Shown here: positions 25,279 through 33,745 of the stretch, one piece after another
Layout: each line of letters begins with the position of its first letter
Numbering within the stretch: position 1 is the stretch's first letter
Assembly (NCBI GenBank): GCA_037127915.1
Contig: JBAXXL010000014.1
Span: 1 to 64,000 of the forward strand
Length of the DNA: 64,000 bases
Origin: JBAXXL01 sp037127915
Lineage (GTDB): Bacteria > Bacteroidota > Ignavibacteria > Kapaibacteriales > UBA2268
Reading direction: 5' to 3'
The notes under the pieces: generated by a model
What the model saw: the letters and a program-made list of their open reading frames with translations, nothing else
What the model was told of the DNA's origin: nothing
Database searches by the model: none
Made by a program: the position numbers and the translations under genes

Positions 25279-25668
25279 CTATATCTTTAATCGTTTATTC
25301 ACTTTCTCAATGCAGAATCCTAAAATTCCGCCTAAAACTAGCGTCATGGCAACTATAGGAACTAATGAAGCAGGTTCTTTCCAACCGATAATAAAAGCGG
25401 CGGGTATAAGCATAAGTAATGAAATAATTGAACCTTTTATAAACGGATTCCATTTACCTTTTGAATTATCAAGGATTGGTCCGACCATTATAGTTTTTAC
25501 AGTTTTATTGATTTTAAAATCTGTATTACTGATAAAAAATCCGATTATAATCCACATTGATAATGCGGATAAATTCGCATCCCAAGATAGCTTTTGAATA
25601 AACATCGGGATTAAATCAATTAATCCGGCAACAAGACCAAGCAATAAACCAACTATTGATCGTTTCAT
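25279..25668 (-). CDS. Small four-helix membrane protein, unknown
   Basis: A 129-residue hydrophobic protein that I do not recognise. Helices lie at about 5-23 (IVGLLLGLVAGLIDLIPMF), 36-50, 78-96 and 101-120, with a Lys-rich end (EKVNKRLKI). The GLVAGLIDLIPM segment in helix 1 carries an Asp within the membrane. It is flanked by two lipoprotein genes on the same strand with short gaps, so an envelope role is likely. Confidence 0.65.
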   Translation of the reverse strand: MKRSIVGLLLGLVAGLIDLIPMFIQKLSWDANLSALSMWIIIGFFISNTDFKINKTVKTIMVGPILDNSKGKWNPFIKGSIISLLMLIPAAFIIGWKEPASLVPIVAMTLVLGGILGFCIEKVNKRLKI

Positions 25669-25688
25669 ATTAGTCTTCTAATTTTTTT

Positions 25689-26279
25689 TTACTCAGTTGT
25701 TAAAAAGGTATGTTCTTTTAGTGTTGTAGTATATTCCACAGTCCCATCGCCTTTAAACGCAATTAATTTTATTAAACCAATATTTGGTGAATAGTATTCG
25801 AGTGTCGATAATGATTCGCTGTATTTGACTCTATATTTGTAACATACAAAAATACCGTCTGGCACTGTTATGGTATCATTAATTGATACAACATCAATTT
25901 TGACGTTATCGGTGTTGGTATAAGTTTCTCCAACATTAGCTTTATACTTATAGTATAATGCTGAACTCCAAGTACCGGTAGTTTTGTTTTTCGTATTAAA
26001 GTATAATCCGTCGGCTTTGTTTTTAACATACCAGAAAACCGAATCATCATAAGCAAGGACAGTCCATTTTTCATTATTAATAACTGTGTCTTTAATAACT
26101 TTATTAGAATGTGTTTCAACTAATGAGGCGCCTTCATATTGAGTAAGATATTCCCAACTAGAACCATTTTCTAATCGATAGATAACGTATCCATCATCAT
26201 CGGGATTATTAGGCGATTTATCGCAGGATATTAATACAAACGAAAATATCGCAACCATAAGTAAACTAAATCTTTTCAT
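25689..26279 (-). CDS. Predicted lipoprotein, unknown
   Basis: A 196-residue protein with a signal and lipobox (FVLISC, Cys19), followed by an acidic spacer (DKSPNNPDDDG) as is usual for surface-bound Bacteroidota lipoproteins. The body is beta-rich with many Tyr and Thr residues (SWEYLTQYEGASL, VFWYVKNKADGLYF, FVCYKYRVKYSES) and resembles the DUF3108-like folds of secreted proteins. No function assigned. It starts a run of four minus-strand envelope genes ending at 24014. Confidence 0.65.
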   Translation of the reverse strand: MKRFSLLMVAIFSFVLISCDKSPNNPDDDGYVIYRLENGSSWEYLTQYEGASLVETHSNKVIKDTVINNEKWTVLAYDDSVFWYVKNKADGLYFNTKNKTTGTWSSALYYKYKANVGETYTNTDNVKIDVVSINDTITVPDGIFVCYKYRVKYSESLSTLEYYSPNIGLIKLIAFKGDGTVEYTTTLKEHTFLTTE

Positions 26280-26327
26280 AAATACTCCATAAATAAAAAT
26301 ATTATAAAATCAAAATCGACTTATTTG

Positions 26328-26353
26328 TGTTCCCAAGCCGGAGCTTGGGAACA
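26328..26353. repeat. Perfect 11 bp hairpin with CGGA loop
   Basis: TGTTCCCAAGC-CGGA-GCTTGGGAACA. It lies 8 bp past the stop of the secreted Asp-box gene (minus strand). No T-run follows on either strand. It may act as an mRNA end-stabiliser, and its form matches a palindrome seen in several members of this group. Confidence 0.65.
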
Positions 26354-26360
26354 TGAGAAT

Positions 26361-29120
26361 CTATAATTTAACAACAAATTTTTTCACTAAATCTAAACCT
26401 TTCCCTTTAATCTGAATGAAATAAACCCCAGGCAAAAAGTTAACATCATAACCAAATTCAGTATTGCTTGTTAATAATTGCGTATTATTGCTAAAAACTG
26501 TTCTACCGGTGATATCTATAACAGAAATCTGAGCTACAATATTTTGAATTTCAGGATTATTTGAAATTCGTAAATTCAATCTGTTTTTTACAGGATTTGG
26601 ATAAATTTCTATATCCACACTTTCATTTAGTTTATTATCTTTTACTGCCGAAATAGTTCCCGTTTTCCAAATTCCTCGTCCATAAGTAGCGGCATAGAGT
26701 TCACCACTTTCTTGCTGAATCTCTAATTCATTTACTTCTACATTTGGCAGATTTTCCATAAATGGCAACCATTCATTTATTGTGCTAAATTCATCGAAAC
26801 AATATAATACTCCTTTATTTGTTCCGGCATAAATTGTATTGTTTTTACTATTCTGATCCCTGACAATAGAAAGAATCGCAACTCCCTCGGGTAGTGCCTT
26901 CGAAGCATTGACCCATGTTTGTCCAAAATCTTCAGTTTTGAAAAGATTGAGCTTGGATGAAGTAGAATAAACAGAAATCCACATTTTATTAGGATTATTA
27001 CTATCAAATTCAATACTGCTAATGTTCATAGAATCAATTGGTAAATTATCTGTAGATTTGAACCAATTGGCTCCCCCATTTTTACTTAGCCAAAGTCCGC
27101 CCGGAATAGAAGGATATGCGATATTTTTATAAACAGCTATATAATCGCTATTATTATATGAAGTTTTTATAATCGAGATAGGATTGAAGTTAAATGTATC
27201 GAGATTATTTAGTGTGAAATCTAATATCCTTTTCCAATCTTTTCCATAATTCGTTGATTTCCATAAATTCCGGAAACCCATATAAATATTTTCCGGATTA
27301 ATCGGATCCATAGCTGTTGGAGTAACCCAGGAACCATAATCCCCTACTTGATATCGTATTGAATCAACAAGACCTGTAATTATTGTTTTGCCTCCATCAT
27401 CCGATCTGCACAATCCGCCATTTTGCCATACACCATAAATTCTTTCAGGATTATTATGGTCAATCATTGTTTCCATACCATCCCAATTTGCAATGTAGTT
27501 AATCCACCCGGTTCCATCATTATAAAAACATGAATTATCCTGGGACCCTCCGGTTACTTTGCCAGCAGATTTTCTGGATACATTAAGTCTATAAAATTCA
27601 GTAATGTTTAAGCCATTCGACAAGCATTCCCATTCAGTAGGAAACTTCAAATTACCCGGAGACCCAGGCTTAATATTTTCAGCTACTTTGTCAATATATT
27701 GGGCAATCCATTCTTTTGAACCCGGTTTTATGCTTTTTGTGCGGTAAATACCACCGTCATTACAAAAATAAATGTATTGATTTATAGGATTATATGCTGA
27801 ATAATGATGATCGGCATGGATACTTTTGCCAAATGTATTCATCCACAAACTGGCGATATCGAAAGTTTTTCCGCCATCGTCCGAAGCCCAAATATTAATG
27901 CCGCCTGTATAAATTTTTAATTTATTATAAGGATCGGCAATTAAAGTTAAATCATACGAACCTTGACCGTACACATCTTCCGGACTGCCTTCATAAGCTC
28001 CTAATATATTGGAAGAAGTATTTACATCGCACATAATTTCCCAAGTTTCACCTGCATCAGTTGATGCATAAATACTATGCAATCCATTAGTTTGGGACTT
28101 TACATTTAATACATAAAGATAATTTGGATTAATCGGCGACACTGCTATATCCATCCGTGATACTTCATTTTTAGCCGGTATCCCTGTATTTAGTGCAACC
28201 CAAGTAGCACCGAAATCTGTTGATTTTAAAACACCTGCCGAACCATAGTAACCCCATTTCGTTCCCATTGCGGCATAAAGGATATCAGGATTTTTGGGAT
28301 TAGCTTCTAAATCACTTATTAAAGAGTCATTAACGCTATACCAAGTATCACCTGCATCACTAGATTTCCATATACCATTAGTTCCAGCGGTAATCAACTG
28401 ATTGGTATTGCTTGGATTGATAATTAACTTACGAAGCATTGACCTTTTAAAAGTAGCTTCAGAAATTAGATTTGTCATCGTCCAGCTATTACCACCGTCG
28501 ATAGATTTAAACACTCCCATAGAAGCACTCGAAGACATACCACCGGTATCATAATCACCTGTGCAAATATATAAAACATTAGCATTAGTTGGATCAACCG
28601 CTATATGGCTGATTGACAGCGTCTGCAAAAAATCTGATTGTGGTATCCAGCTCTGTCCTGAATTTTCACTTTTCCAAACTCCACCGCCGGGAGTACCAAT
28701 CCACAAAATATTTGGATTTGTCGGGTGGAATGCGACGCAGTTTACTCTACCAATTCCATGACCGGAGCGCGGTTCATAAGTCGGTGCAACGATGTCGGGA
28801 CCCAATGGAATCCAAGCACTTTTAGCTTGCAGTCTGTTGGAATTGTTTTTTTGATTTTGGTCGTATCCCATAAAATAAGGCAATTGCTTTAGTTGACCAT
28901 CGCTCTTGATATCATAACGATTATCCCAAAGCCAACGATAAAACCATTTGTTCCCCTTTTTGCGGTCCGGATTTATATTTTTGACATTTGATTCGTAATT
29001 ATCTTTGATTACATTGTAATTTGGATAATTATCGGTTTGTGAAAATGATTTTTCAGGTAAAACTGAAACAAAAATTGCCAAAATTAAGAGATTCATTATT
29101 AAAGATTTCAACATATACAT
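26361..29120 (-). CDS. T9SS-secreted Asp-box beta-propeller protein
   Basis: A 919-residue secreted protein. After a signal peptide (about 7-27) come many BNR/Asp-box repeats of the form S-x-D-x-G-x-x-W, for example SENSGQSW, SIDGGNSW, SSDAGDTW, STDAGETW and SEDFGQTW-like forms, spread over residues ~120-780, as in sortilin/VPS10-type and sialidase-like propellers. The last ~80 residues (IEIYPNPVKNRLNLRI to VKKFVVKL) are a type A sorting domain for T9SS export and surface attachment. Enzyme activity is uncertain: no catalytic set is seen. The ATG at 29120 is preferred over a TTG at 29129. Confidence 0.88.
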   Translation of the reverse strand: MYMLKSLIMNLLILAIFVSVLPEKSFSQTDNYPNYNVIKDNYESNVKNINPDRKKGNKWFYRWLWDNRYDIKSDGQLKQLPYFMGYDQNQKNNSNRLQAKSAWIPLGPDIVAPTYEPRSGHGIGRVNCVAFHPTNPNILWIGTPGGGVWKSENSGQSWIPQSDFLQTLSISHIAVDPTNANVLYICTGDYDTGGMSSSASMGVFKSIDGGNSWTMTNLISEATFKRSMLRKLIINPSNTNQLITAGTNGIWKSSDAGDTWYSVNDSLISDLEANPKNPDILYAAMGTKWGYYGSAGVLKSTDFGATWVALNTGIPAKNEVSRMDIAVSPINPNYLYVLNVKSQTNGLHSIYASTDAGETWEIMCDVNTSSNILGAYEGSPEDVYGQGSYDLTLIADPYNKLKIYTGGINIWASDDGGKTFDIASLWMNTFGKSIHADHHYSAYNPINQYIYFCNDGGIYRTKSIKPGSKEWIAQYIDKVAENIKPGSPGNLKFPTEWECLSNGLNITEFYRLNVSRKSAGKVTGGSQDNSCFYNDGTGWINYIANWDGMETMIDHNNPERIYGVWQNGGLCRSDDGGKTIITGLVDSIRYQVGDYGSWVTPTAMDPINPENIYMGFRNLWKSTNYGKDWKRILDFTLNNLDTFNFNPISIIKTSYNNSDYIAVYKNIAYPSIPGGLWLSKNGGANWFKSTDNLPIDSMNISSIEFDSNNPNKMWISVYSTSSKLNLFKTEDFGQTWVNASKALPEGVAILSIVRDQNSKNNTIYAGTNKGVLYCFDEFSTINEWLPFMENLPNVEVNELEIQQESGELYAATYGRGIWKTGTISAVKDNKLNESVDIEIYPNPVKNRLNLRISNNPEIQNIVAQISVIDITGRTVFSNNTQLLTSNTEFGYDVNFLPGVYFIQIKGKGLDLVKKFVVKL

Positions 29121-29129
29121 ATTTTCCAA

Positions 29130-29472
29130 TAAATTATATTTTTAGTTATATTCTATATAAGCAAAAATAATGATTTTTATTCGAAATTTACGATATTAAT
29201 TTTTTTATTCAAACAATACCTTCATGTCGTCGTGTGATCGTCTTTTTACCTCGTTCAAGAAAATATTGCAACGTAGCTGAATCTTGGTGCCGAATGATCC
29301 GCAAGAAATATAAATAAGATAAATTTCAAATATAATTGTAACCTTTGCGTTCATCATAAACATTTCAAATTATTATTAGTTTTTGATGTTTTTTAAAATA
29401 TTTTTCCAAGAAGATGTTTTTGAAAACACTCAAGTGAAATTATGAAACTCTAATTAATAAGAAGTTGAAATT
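29130..29472. other. Divergent intergenic region
   Basis: About 340 bp between the minus-strand secreted protein and the plus-strand carbohydrate locus. No gene visible. It must hold promoters for both sides. A 16 bp direct repeat of the start of the next gene lies at its right end (29435-29450). Confidence 0.6.
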
Positions 29473-29481
29473 ATGAAACTC
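29435..29481 (+). repeat. Duplicated translation-start segment
   Basis: TGAAATTATGAAACTC occurs at 29435-29450 and again at 29466-29481. The second copy is the real start of the glycosyltransferase. The first reads ATG AAA CTC TAA, a three-codon minigene 31 bp upstream. Confidence 0.7.
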
Positions 29482-31722
29482 GCACATATAGGAACGTATC
29501 CTCCTCGTGAATGTGGAATCGGTACATTTACCCAAAATCTTCTAACTGCTACCAATTCTACCAGTGATAGTAAAAATGATTTCATCGAAGGATTTGTTAT
29601 TGCATTGAGTGATAATGATTTAACCTATGATTATCCAAAAGAAGTAAAATTTATTATCAGACAAGATCATCAGCGCGATTATTTGGAGGCAGTGAAATTT
29701 ATAAACCTCAGCGGTGCAGATGCCTGTATGCTTGAACACGAATTTGGTATCTTTGGCGGACAAAACGGGATTTATATTCTTCCGCTTCTTCATAGACTTA
29801 AAATTCCCCTAATTGTTACACTTCATACTATTGTAAAAGAACCTACATACAATGAAAAGGCAGTTTTACAGGAAATCTGTAAAATGGCTAGCAAGGTTGT
29901 TGTTATGAGTCGGAAGGCAATTAAATTCTTGACATCTATATATAATGTTGATAAGGACAAAATTGAGTTCATCGAACACGGTGTTCCGGATATTCAATAT
30001 GATCAGGTTCAATCAAAAAAAGAGTTCAAATTAGAAAATAAAAAACTCCTGCTAACATTTGGTATCCTTAGCAGAAATAAAGGCATAGAGACTGTAATAA
30101 ACGCTTTGCCCAAAGTAATTGAAAAATATCCCGATGTGTTATATATAGTTTTGGGTAAAACCCATCCGAATGTAATACGACATTCCGGTGAAGAATACCG
30201 AAATTACCTCCAACGTTTGGTGAAAAGTCTAAATTTAAGTGACAATGTTATTTTCTTAAACGAATTTGCCAGCCAAAAAGAATTATTTAAATATTTATCT
30301 GCTTCCGATATATATATTACACCATATACGAACGAAGCCCAGATTACCAGTGGAACACTTTCTTATGCTGTTGGCGTGGGTGCAGCTGTTATCTCCACAC
30401 CATATTGGCATGCTTCTGAATTATTGGCTGACGGAAGAGGAAAACTATTTAACTTTAATGATTCTGTTGAACTGTCATCAATATTTTTGGATTTGTTGGA
30501 CAATCCCGAGAAATTACAAAGTCTTCGAAAAAAAGCTTATGATTACGGTAGAACAATTACATGGCCAAAGTCCGGTGGAAAATACGTAGATCTTATCAAA
30601 AAGGTTCTTACAGATGAGCCACAAATTTTGGTAAAGAAAGAAACAGTAATTGATCCGCTTCTATTGCCGGAATTTTCACTTGCACATATAAAACGATTAA
30701 CAGACGACACCGGAATCATCCAGCATGCAAAATTTGGCATACCTAATCTAAAAGAAGGATATTGTTTAGATGATAATGCACGCGCTTTACTAATGGTTTT
30801 AATGGCGTATCAGCAAAAAAAAGATCCCCAAGCTCTTGAATTAGCTCCTATTTATTTGAGTTATATTCACTATATGCAAAACGAGAATGGTACATTTCGA
30901 AATTTCCTCAGTTTCAGTCGGCAGTTTCTCGATGAGATCGGGTCTGAGGATTCTTTTGGTAGAACCATCTGGGCTTTGGGATACCTTCTCGGTAATGCTC
31001 CGAACGATGCTTATAACCAAACAGGGAAATTTATTTTCTTTGATGCGGCTCAATACTTCGAAAAACTTCAATCAATTAGAGGTATTGCTAATACTATGGT
31101 AGGTATAAGTTATTATCTAAGAAAGAATCCAAACGACGAATCAATGATTGGAGTGTTAAGGAATCTAACCAATAAATTAATAAGCAAATATGAAGAAAAC
31201 AGTTCGCCCGATTGGCAATGGTTTGAGAATACTTTAACTTATGATAATGGAATGTTACCGCTCGCCCTTTTACACGCGGCAGAAATACTGAACGATGAAA
31301 AGATATGCGAAGTAGCATTACAAACAATGAATTTTCTGACAAGCGTAACGCTGTTTGATGGCTGTTTATCAATTGTGGGTAATGAAGAATGGTATGTACG
31401 AGGCAGTAAACGTTCGATGTTTGCACAACAGCCTATCGATGCCCTAGCAATGGTTTTGATGTTTCATCAAGCATTCTACTTAACCAAAAACAAAGATTAT
31501 ATAAACAAACTTTTTACCTGCTTTATGTGGTTTATGGGTGAAAATGACCTCCGTATGAGTTTATTTGATTTTGAAACAAAAGGTTGCTGTGATGGCTTTG
31601 AGAGAACCGGAATAAACCGAAATCAAGGTGCTGAAAGTTCATTGGTTTATTTAATCTCTCATCTCATAGTTTTACAAGCATTTGAAGAATACGAAAAAGT
31701 GGATTTCTTACCATCTCCATAA
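29473..31722 (+). CDS. GT4 glycosyltransferase fused to a helical-barrel domain
   Basis: A 749-residue two-domain protein. Residues ~1-390 are a GT4 glycosyltransferase: HIGTYPPRECGIGTFTQNL at the N-terminus, FGILSRNKGIETVINALP in the middle and the C-terminal site SDIYITPYTNEAQITSGTL, where the usual E-x7-E is modified. Residues ~400-749 are an alpha-helical repeat region (HAKFGIPNLKEGYCLDDNARALL, ENTLTYDNGMLPLALLHAAEIL, FERTGINRNQGAESSLVYL) resembling the (alpha/alpha)6 barrels of six-hairpin glycosidases. It starts a plus-strand run followed by a GH130 enzyme after 27 bp. Sugar not shown; mannose is a guess from context. Confidence 0.85.
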   Translation: MKLAHIGTYPPRECGIGTFTQNLLTATNSTSDSKNDFIEGFVIALSDNDLTYDYPKEVKFIIRQDHQRDYLEAVKFINLSGADACMLEHEFGIFGGQNGIYILPLLHRLKIPLIVTLHTIVKEPTYNEKAVLQEICKMASKVVVMSRKAIKFLTSIYNVDKDKIEFIEHGVPDIQYDQVQSKKEFKLENKKLLLTFGILSRNKGIETVINALPKVIEKYPDVLYIVLGKTHPNVIRHSGEEYRNYLQRLVKSLNLSDNVIFLNEFASQKELFKYLSASDIYITPYTNEAQITSGTLSYAVGVGAAVISTPYWHASELLADGRGKLFNFNDSVELSSIFLDLLDNPEKLQSLRKKAYDYGRTITWPKSGGKYVDLIKKVLTDEPQILVKKETVIDPLLLPEFSLAHIKRLTDDTGIIQHAKFGIPNLKEGYCLDDNARALLMVLMAYQQKKDPQALELAPIYLSYIHYMQNENGTFRNFLSFSRQFLDEIGSEDSFGRTIWALGYLLGNAPNDAYNQTGKFIFFDAAQYFEKLQSIRGIANTMVGISYYLRKNPNDESMIGVLRNLTNKLISKYEENSSPDWQWFENTLTYDNGMLPLALLHAAEILNDEKICEVALQTMNFLTSVTLFDGCLSIVGNEEWYVRGSKRSMFAQQPIDALAMVLMFHQAFYLTKNKDYINKLFTCFMWFMGENDLRMSLFDFETKGCCDGFERTGINRNQGAESSLVYLISHLIVLQAFEEYEKVDFLPSP

Positions 31723-31749
31723 ATTTAAGACAATTAAATTAGATATATA

Positions 31750-32676
31750 ATGTTAATAAAAAGATATCCCTATAATCCTATACTTACGAAGGATGACGTT
31801 CCTTATCCAGTTGCAACTGTGCATAATGCCGCTGTCGTAAAATTCGGAAGTAAATATATTATGATTTTTCGCTCTCATAAGCTTAACGGAAGAAGCATTT
31901 TGGGCAAAGCAGAAAGTGATGACGGATATAATTTCTTAGTAGATGATGAACCCTTTATGGTTCCCGCTACAGAAGGAATTTTCAAAGATTATGAAGAATA
32001 CGGTGTGGAAGACCCGCGAATTATTTTTCTTGATGGCGAATATCTGATAACTTATAGCGCATATTCTCGCCACGGTGTACGAATAGGACTTGCAAAAACA
32101 AAAGATTTCAAAACTATAGAAAGGTTTTCTTTGATTACAGAAGCGGATTACCGCAATGTTGTAATCTTTCCCCAAAAATTCAATGGATTATATGCTCGGC
32201 TCGATAGGCCTCATTCAGAAATTTCACCTTGGTCAATATGGATATCCTATTCTCCGGATCTGAAGTTTTGGGGTGAATCCAAGTTAATTATGAAACCGCT
32301 TCAGTACCATTGGGATGAAATGAAAATCGGTCCCGGATCTCCGCCTATCAAAACTAAACGCGGATGGCTAAGCATTTATCACGGTGTTTTCCCTACTATG
32401 GACGGAAGCGTTTACAGGTTGGGAGTTGCTCTTCACGATTTAGAAGACCCTTCTAAAATAATTGGTGTTGGAGATGAATGGATTTTAGAGCCGCAAGAAT
32501 CTTATGAATTAGTAGGATATGTGCATAATGTAGTATTCACTTGCGGAGCAGTTCCAGAAGAAGATGGTACTGTTAAAATTTATTGGGGTGGAGCGGATAA
32601 AGTGATGTGTGTTGGCACTGCGAATATTGAGGAACTGGTTGATCTATGTTTGAATAACTCAAGAGCTGCACTTTAA
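31750..32676 (+). CDS. GH130 family glycoside phosphorylase/hydrolase
   Basis: A 308-residue five-bladed propeller of family GH130. The catalytic Asp lies in GVEDPRIIFLDGEY; other conserved parts are HNAAVVKFGSKYIMIFRSH, IGPGSPPIKTKRGWLSIYHG and GYVHNVVFTCGAV. Known members phosphorolyse or hydrolyse beta-1,4- or beta-1,2-mannosides; phosphorylases carry extra basic residues for phosphate (candidates in SRHGVR and KTKRG). No signal peptide, so it works in the cytoplasm. It lies between two GT4 genes and is probably co-transcribed with both. Confidence 0.92.
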   Translation: MLIKRYPYNPILTKDDVPYPVATVHNAAVVKFGSKYIMIFRSHKLNGRSILGKAESDDGYNFLVDDEPFMVPATEGIFKDYEEYGVEDPRIIFLDGEYLITYSAYSRHGVRIGLAKTKDFKTIERFSLITEADYRNVVIFPQKFNGLYARLDRPHSEISPWSIWISYSPDLKFWGESKLIMKPLQYHWDEMKIGPGSPPIKTKRGWLSIYHGVFPTMDGSVYRLGVALHDLEDPSKIIGVGDEWILEPQESYELVGYVHNVVFTCGAVPEEDGTVKIYWGGADKVMCVGTANIEELVDLCLNNSRAAL

Positions 32677-32720
32677 AAAATCACCATTATTGATATAAAT
32701 AAAAAAAATAAGGTTTAAAT

Positions 32721-33737
32721 ATGAAAATTGCCATTTTAGCACCAATTTCCTGGCGGACACCTCCACGGAAGTACGGTCCTTGGGAACAAGTTGCTTCCAA
32801 TATTGCAGAAGGGTTGGTAGAAAATGGAATTGATGTTACGCTATTTGCAACAGGAGATTCTATTACTCAAGGAAAGTTGGATTATGTTTCCGAAAAGTCA
32901 TATTCCGAGGATGCGGAAATGGATCCAAAAGTATGGGAATGTCTTCATATAAGCCATTTAATGGAGCAAGCTGATAAATTTGATTTGATTCATAATAATT
33001 ACGACTTCCTACCGCTCACTTATTCGCGATTGATTAAAACACCTATGCTCACAACAATTCACGGCTTTTCATCAAAAAAAATAATTGAAGTGTATAAAAG
33101 ATATAATGATACAAATTCCTATGTCTCAATCAGCAATTCTGATAGAAGTCCGGAACTTGATTATATGGCAACTGTTTATAACGGCATAAATACTGATGGA
33201 TTCACATTTAACGCCAAGCCGAAAGATTATCTACTCTTTTTCGGAAGAATTCATCCCGAAAAAGGCACTTTTGAATCTATTCAGATAGCCAAACAAAGCG
33301 GAAGAAAATTAATTATTGCCGGTTTAATTCAGGATCAGCAATATTTTGATAAAAAGATTAAGCCGTTCGTTAATGGTGATGATATTGTGTATCTTGGTAA
33401 TGCAGGACCCAAGGAAAGGGATGTACTTTTAAGTGAAGCTTATGCGCTACTACATCCGATAAGTTTTGCTGAACCATTCGGATTAAGTGTAGCGGAAGCA
33501 ATGCTTTGCGGTACACCAGTCATTGCATTTAACAAAGGTTCAATGCCTGAATTAATCCAAAATGGAGAGACAGGTTTTTTAGTCAACGATATATATGAAG
33601 CTATAGCATCTGTAAACAGTATTGATACGATAAATAGACAATTTTGCAATGAATATGCTATTTCGAAATTCAGCCGTCAAAAAATGGTTGAAGGTTATTT
33701 AGAAGTATATAAACAGATATTAAACACAAAAAATTAG
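32721..33737 (+). CDS. GT4 family glycosyltransferase
   Basis: A 338-residue GT-B enzyme. The N-terminal glycine-rich acceptor side reads RTPPRKYGPWEQVASNIAEGL, the C-terminal half has FFGRIHPEKGTFESIQIA, HPISFAEPFGLSVAEAMLCGTPVIAF with the E-x7-E pair (EPFGLSVAE), and MPELIQNGETGFLV. This is the classic retaining GT4 set. It is somewhat short, as in the group usually found beside GH130 genes. It converges with a second GH130 gene, 8 bp apart. Confidence 0.92.
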   Translation: MKIAILAPISWRTPPRKYGPWEQVASNIAEGLVENGIDVTLFATGDSITQGKLDYVSEKSYSEDAEMDPKVWECLHISHLMEQADKFDLIHNNYDFLPLTYSRLIKTPMLTTIHGFSSKKIIEVYKRYNDTNSYVSISNSDRSPELDYMATVYNGINTDGFTFNAKPKDYLLFFGRIHPEKGTFESIQIAKQSGRKLIIAGLIQDQQYFDKKIKPFVNGDDIVYLGNAGPKERDVLLSEAYALLHPISFAEPFGLSVAEAMLCGTPVIAFNKGSMPELIQNGETGFLVNDIYEAIASVNSIDTINRQFCNEYAISKFSRQKMVEGYLEVYKQILNTKN

Positions 33738-33745
33738 CAATCAGA

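Noticed and set aside
26328..26353. Hairpin as intrinsic terminator of the Asp-box gene
   Set aside because: Strong stem but no T-run on either strand; kept as a repeat.
26361..29120. Call as sialidase
   Set aside because: Asp-boxes alone do not show sialidase activity; the Arg triad and the FRIP motif are not seen.
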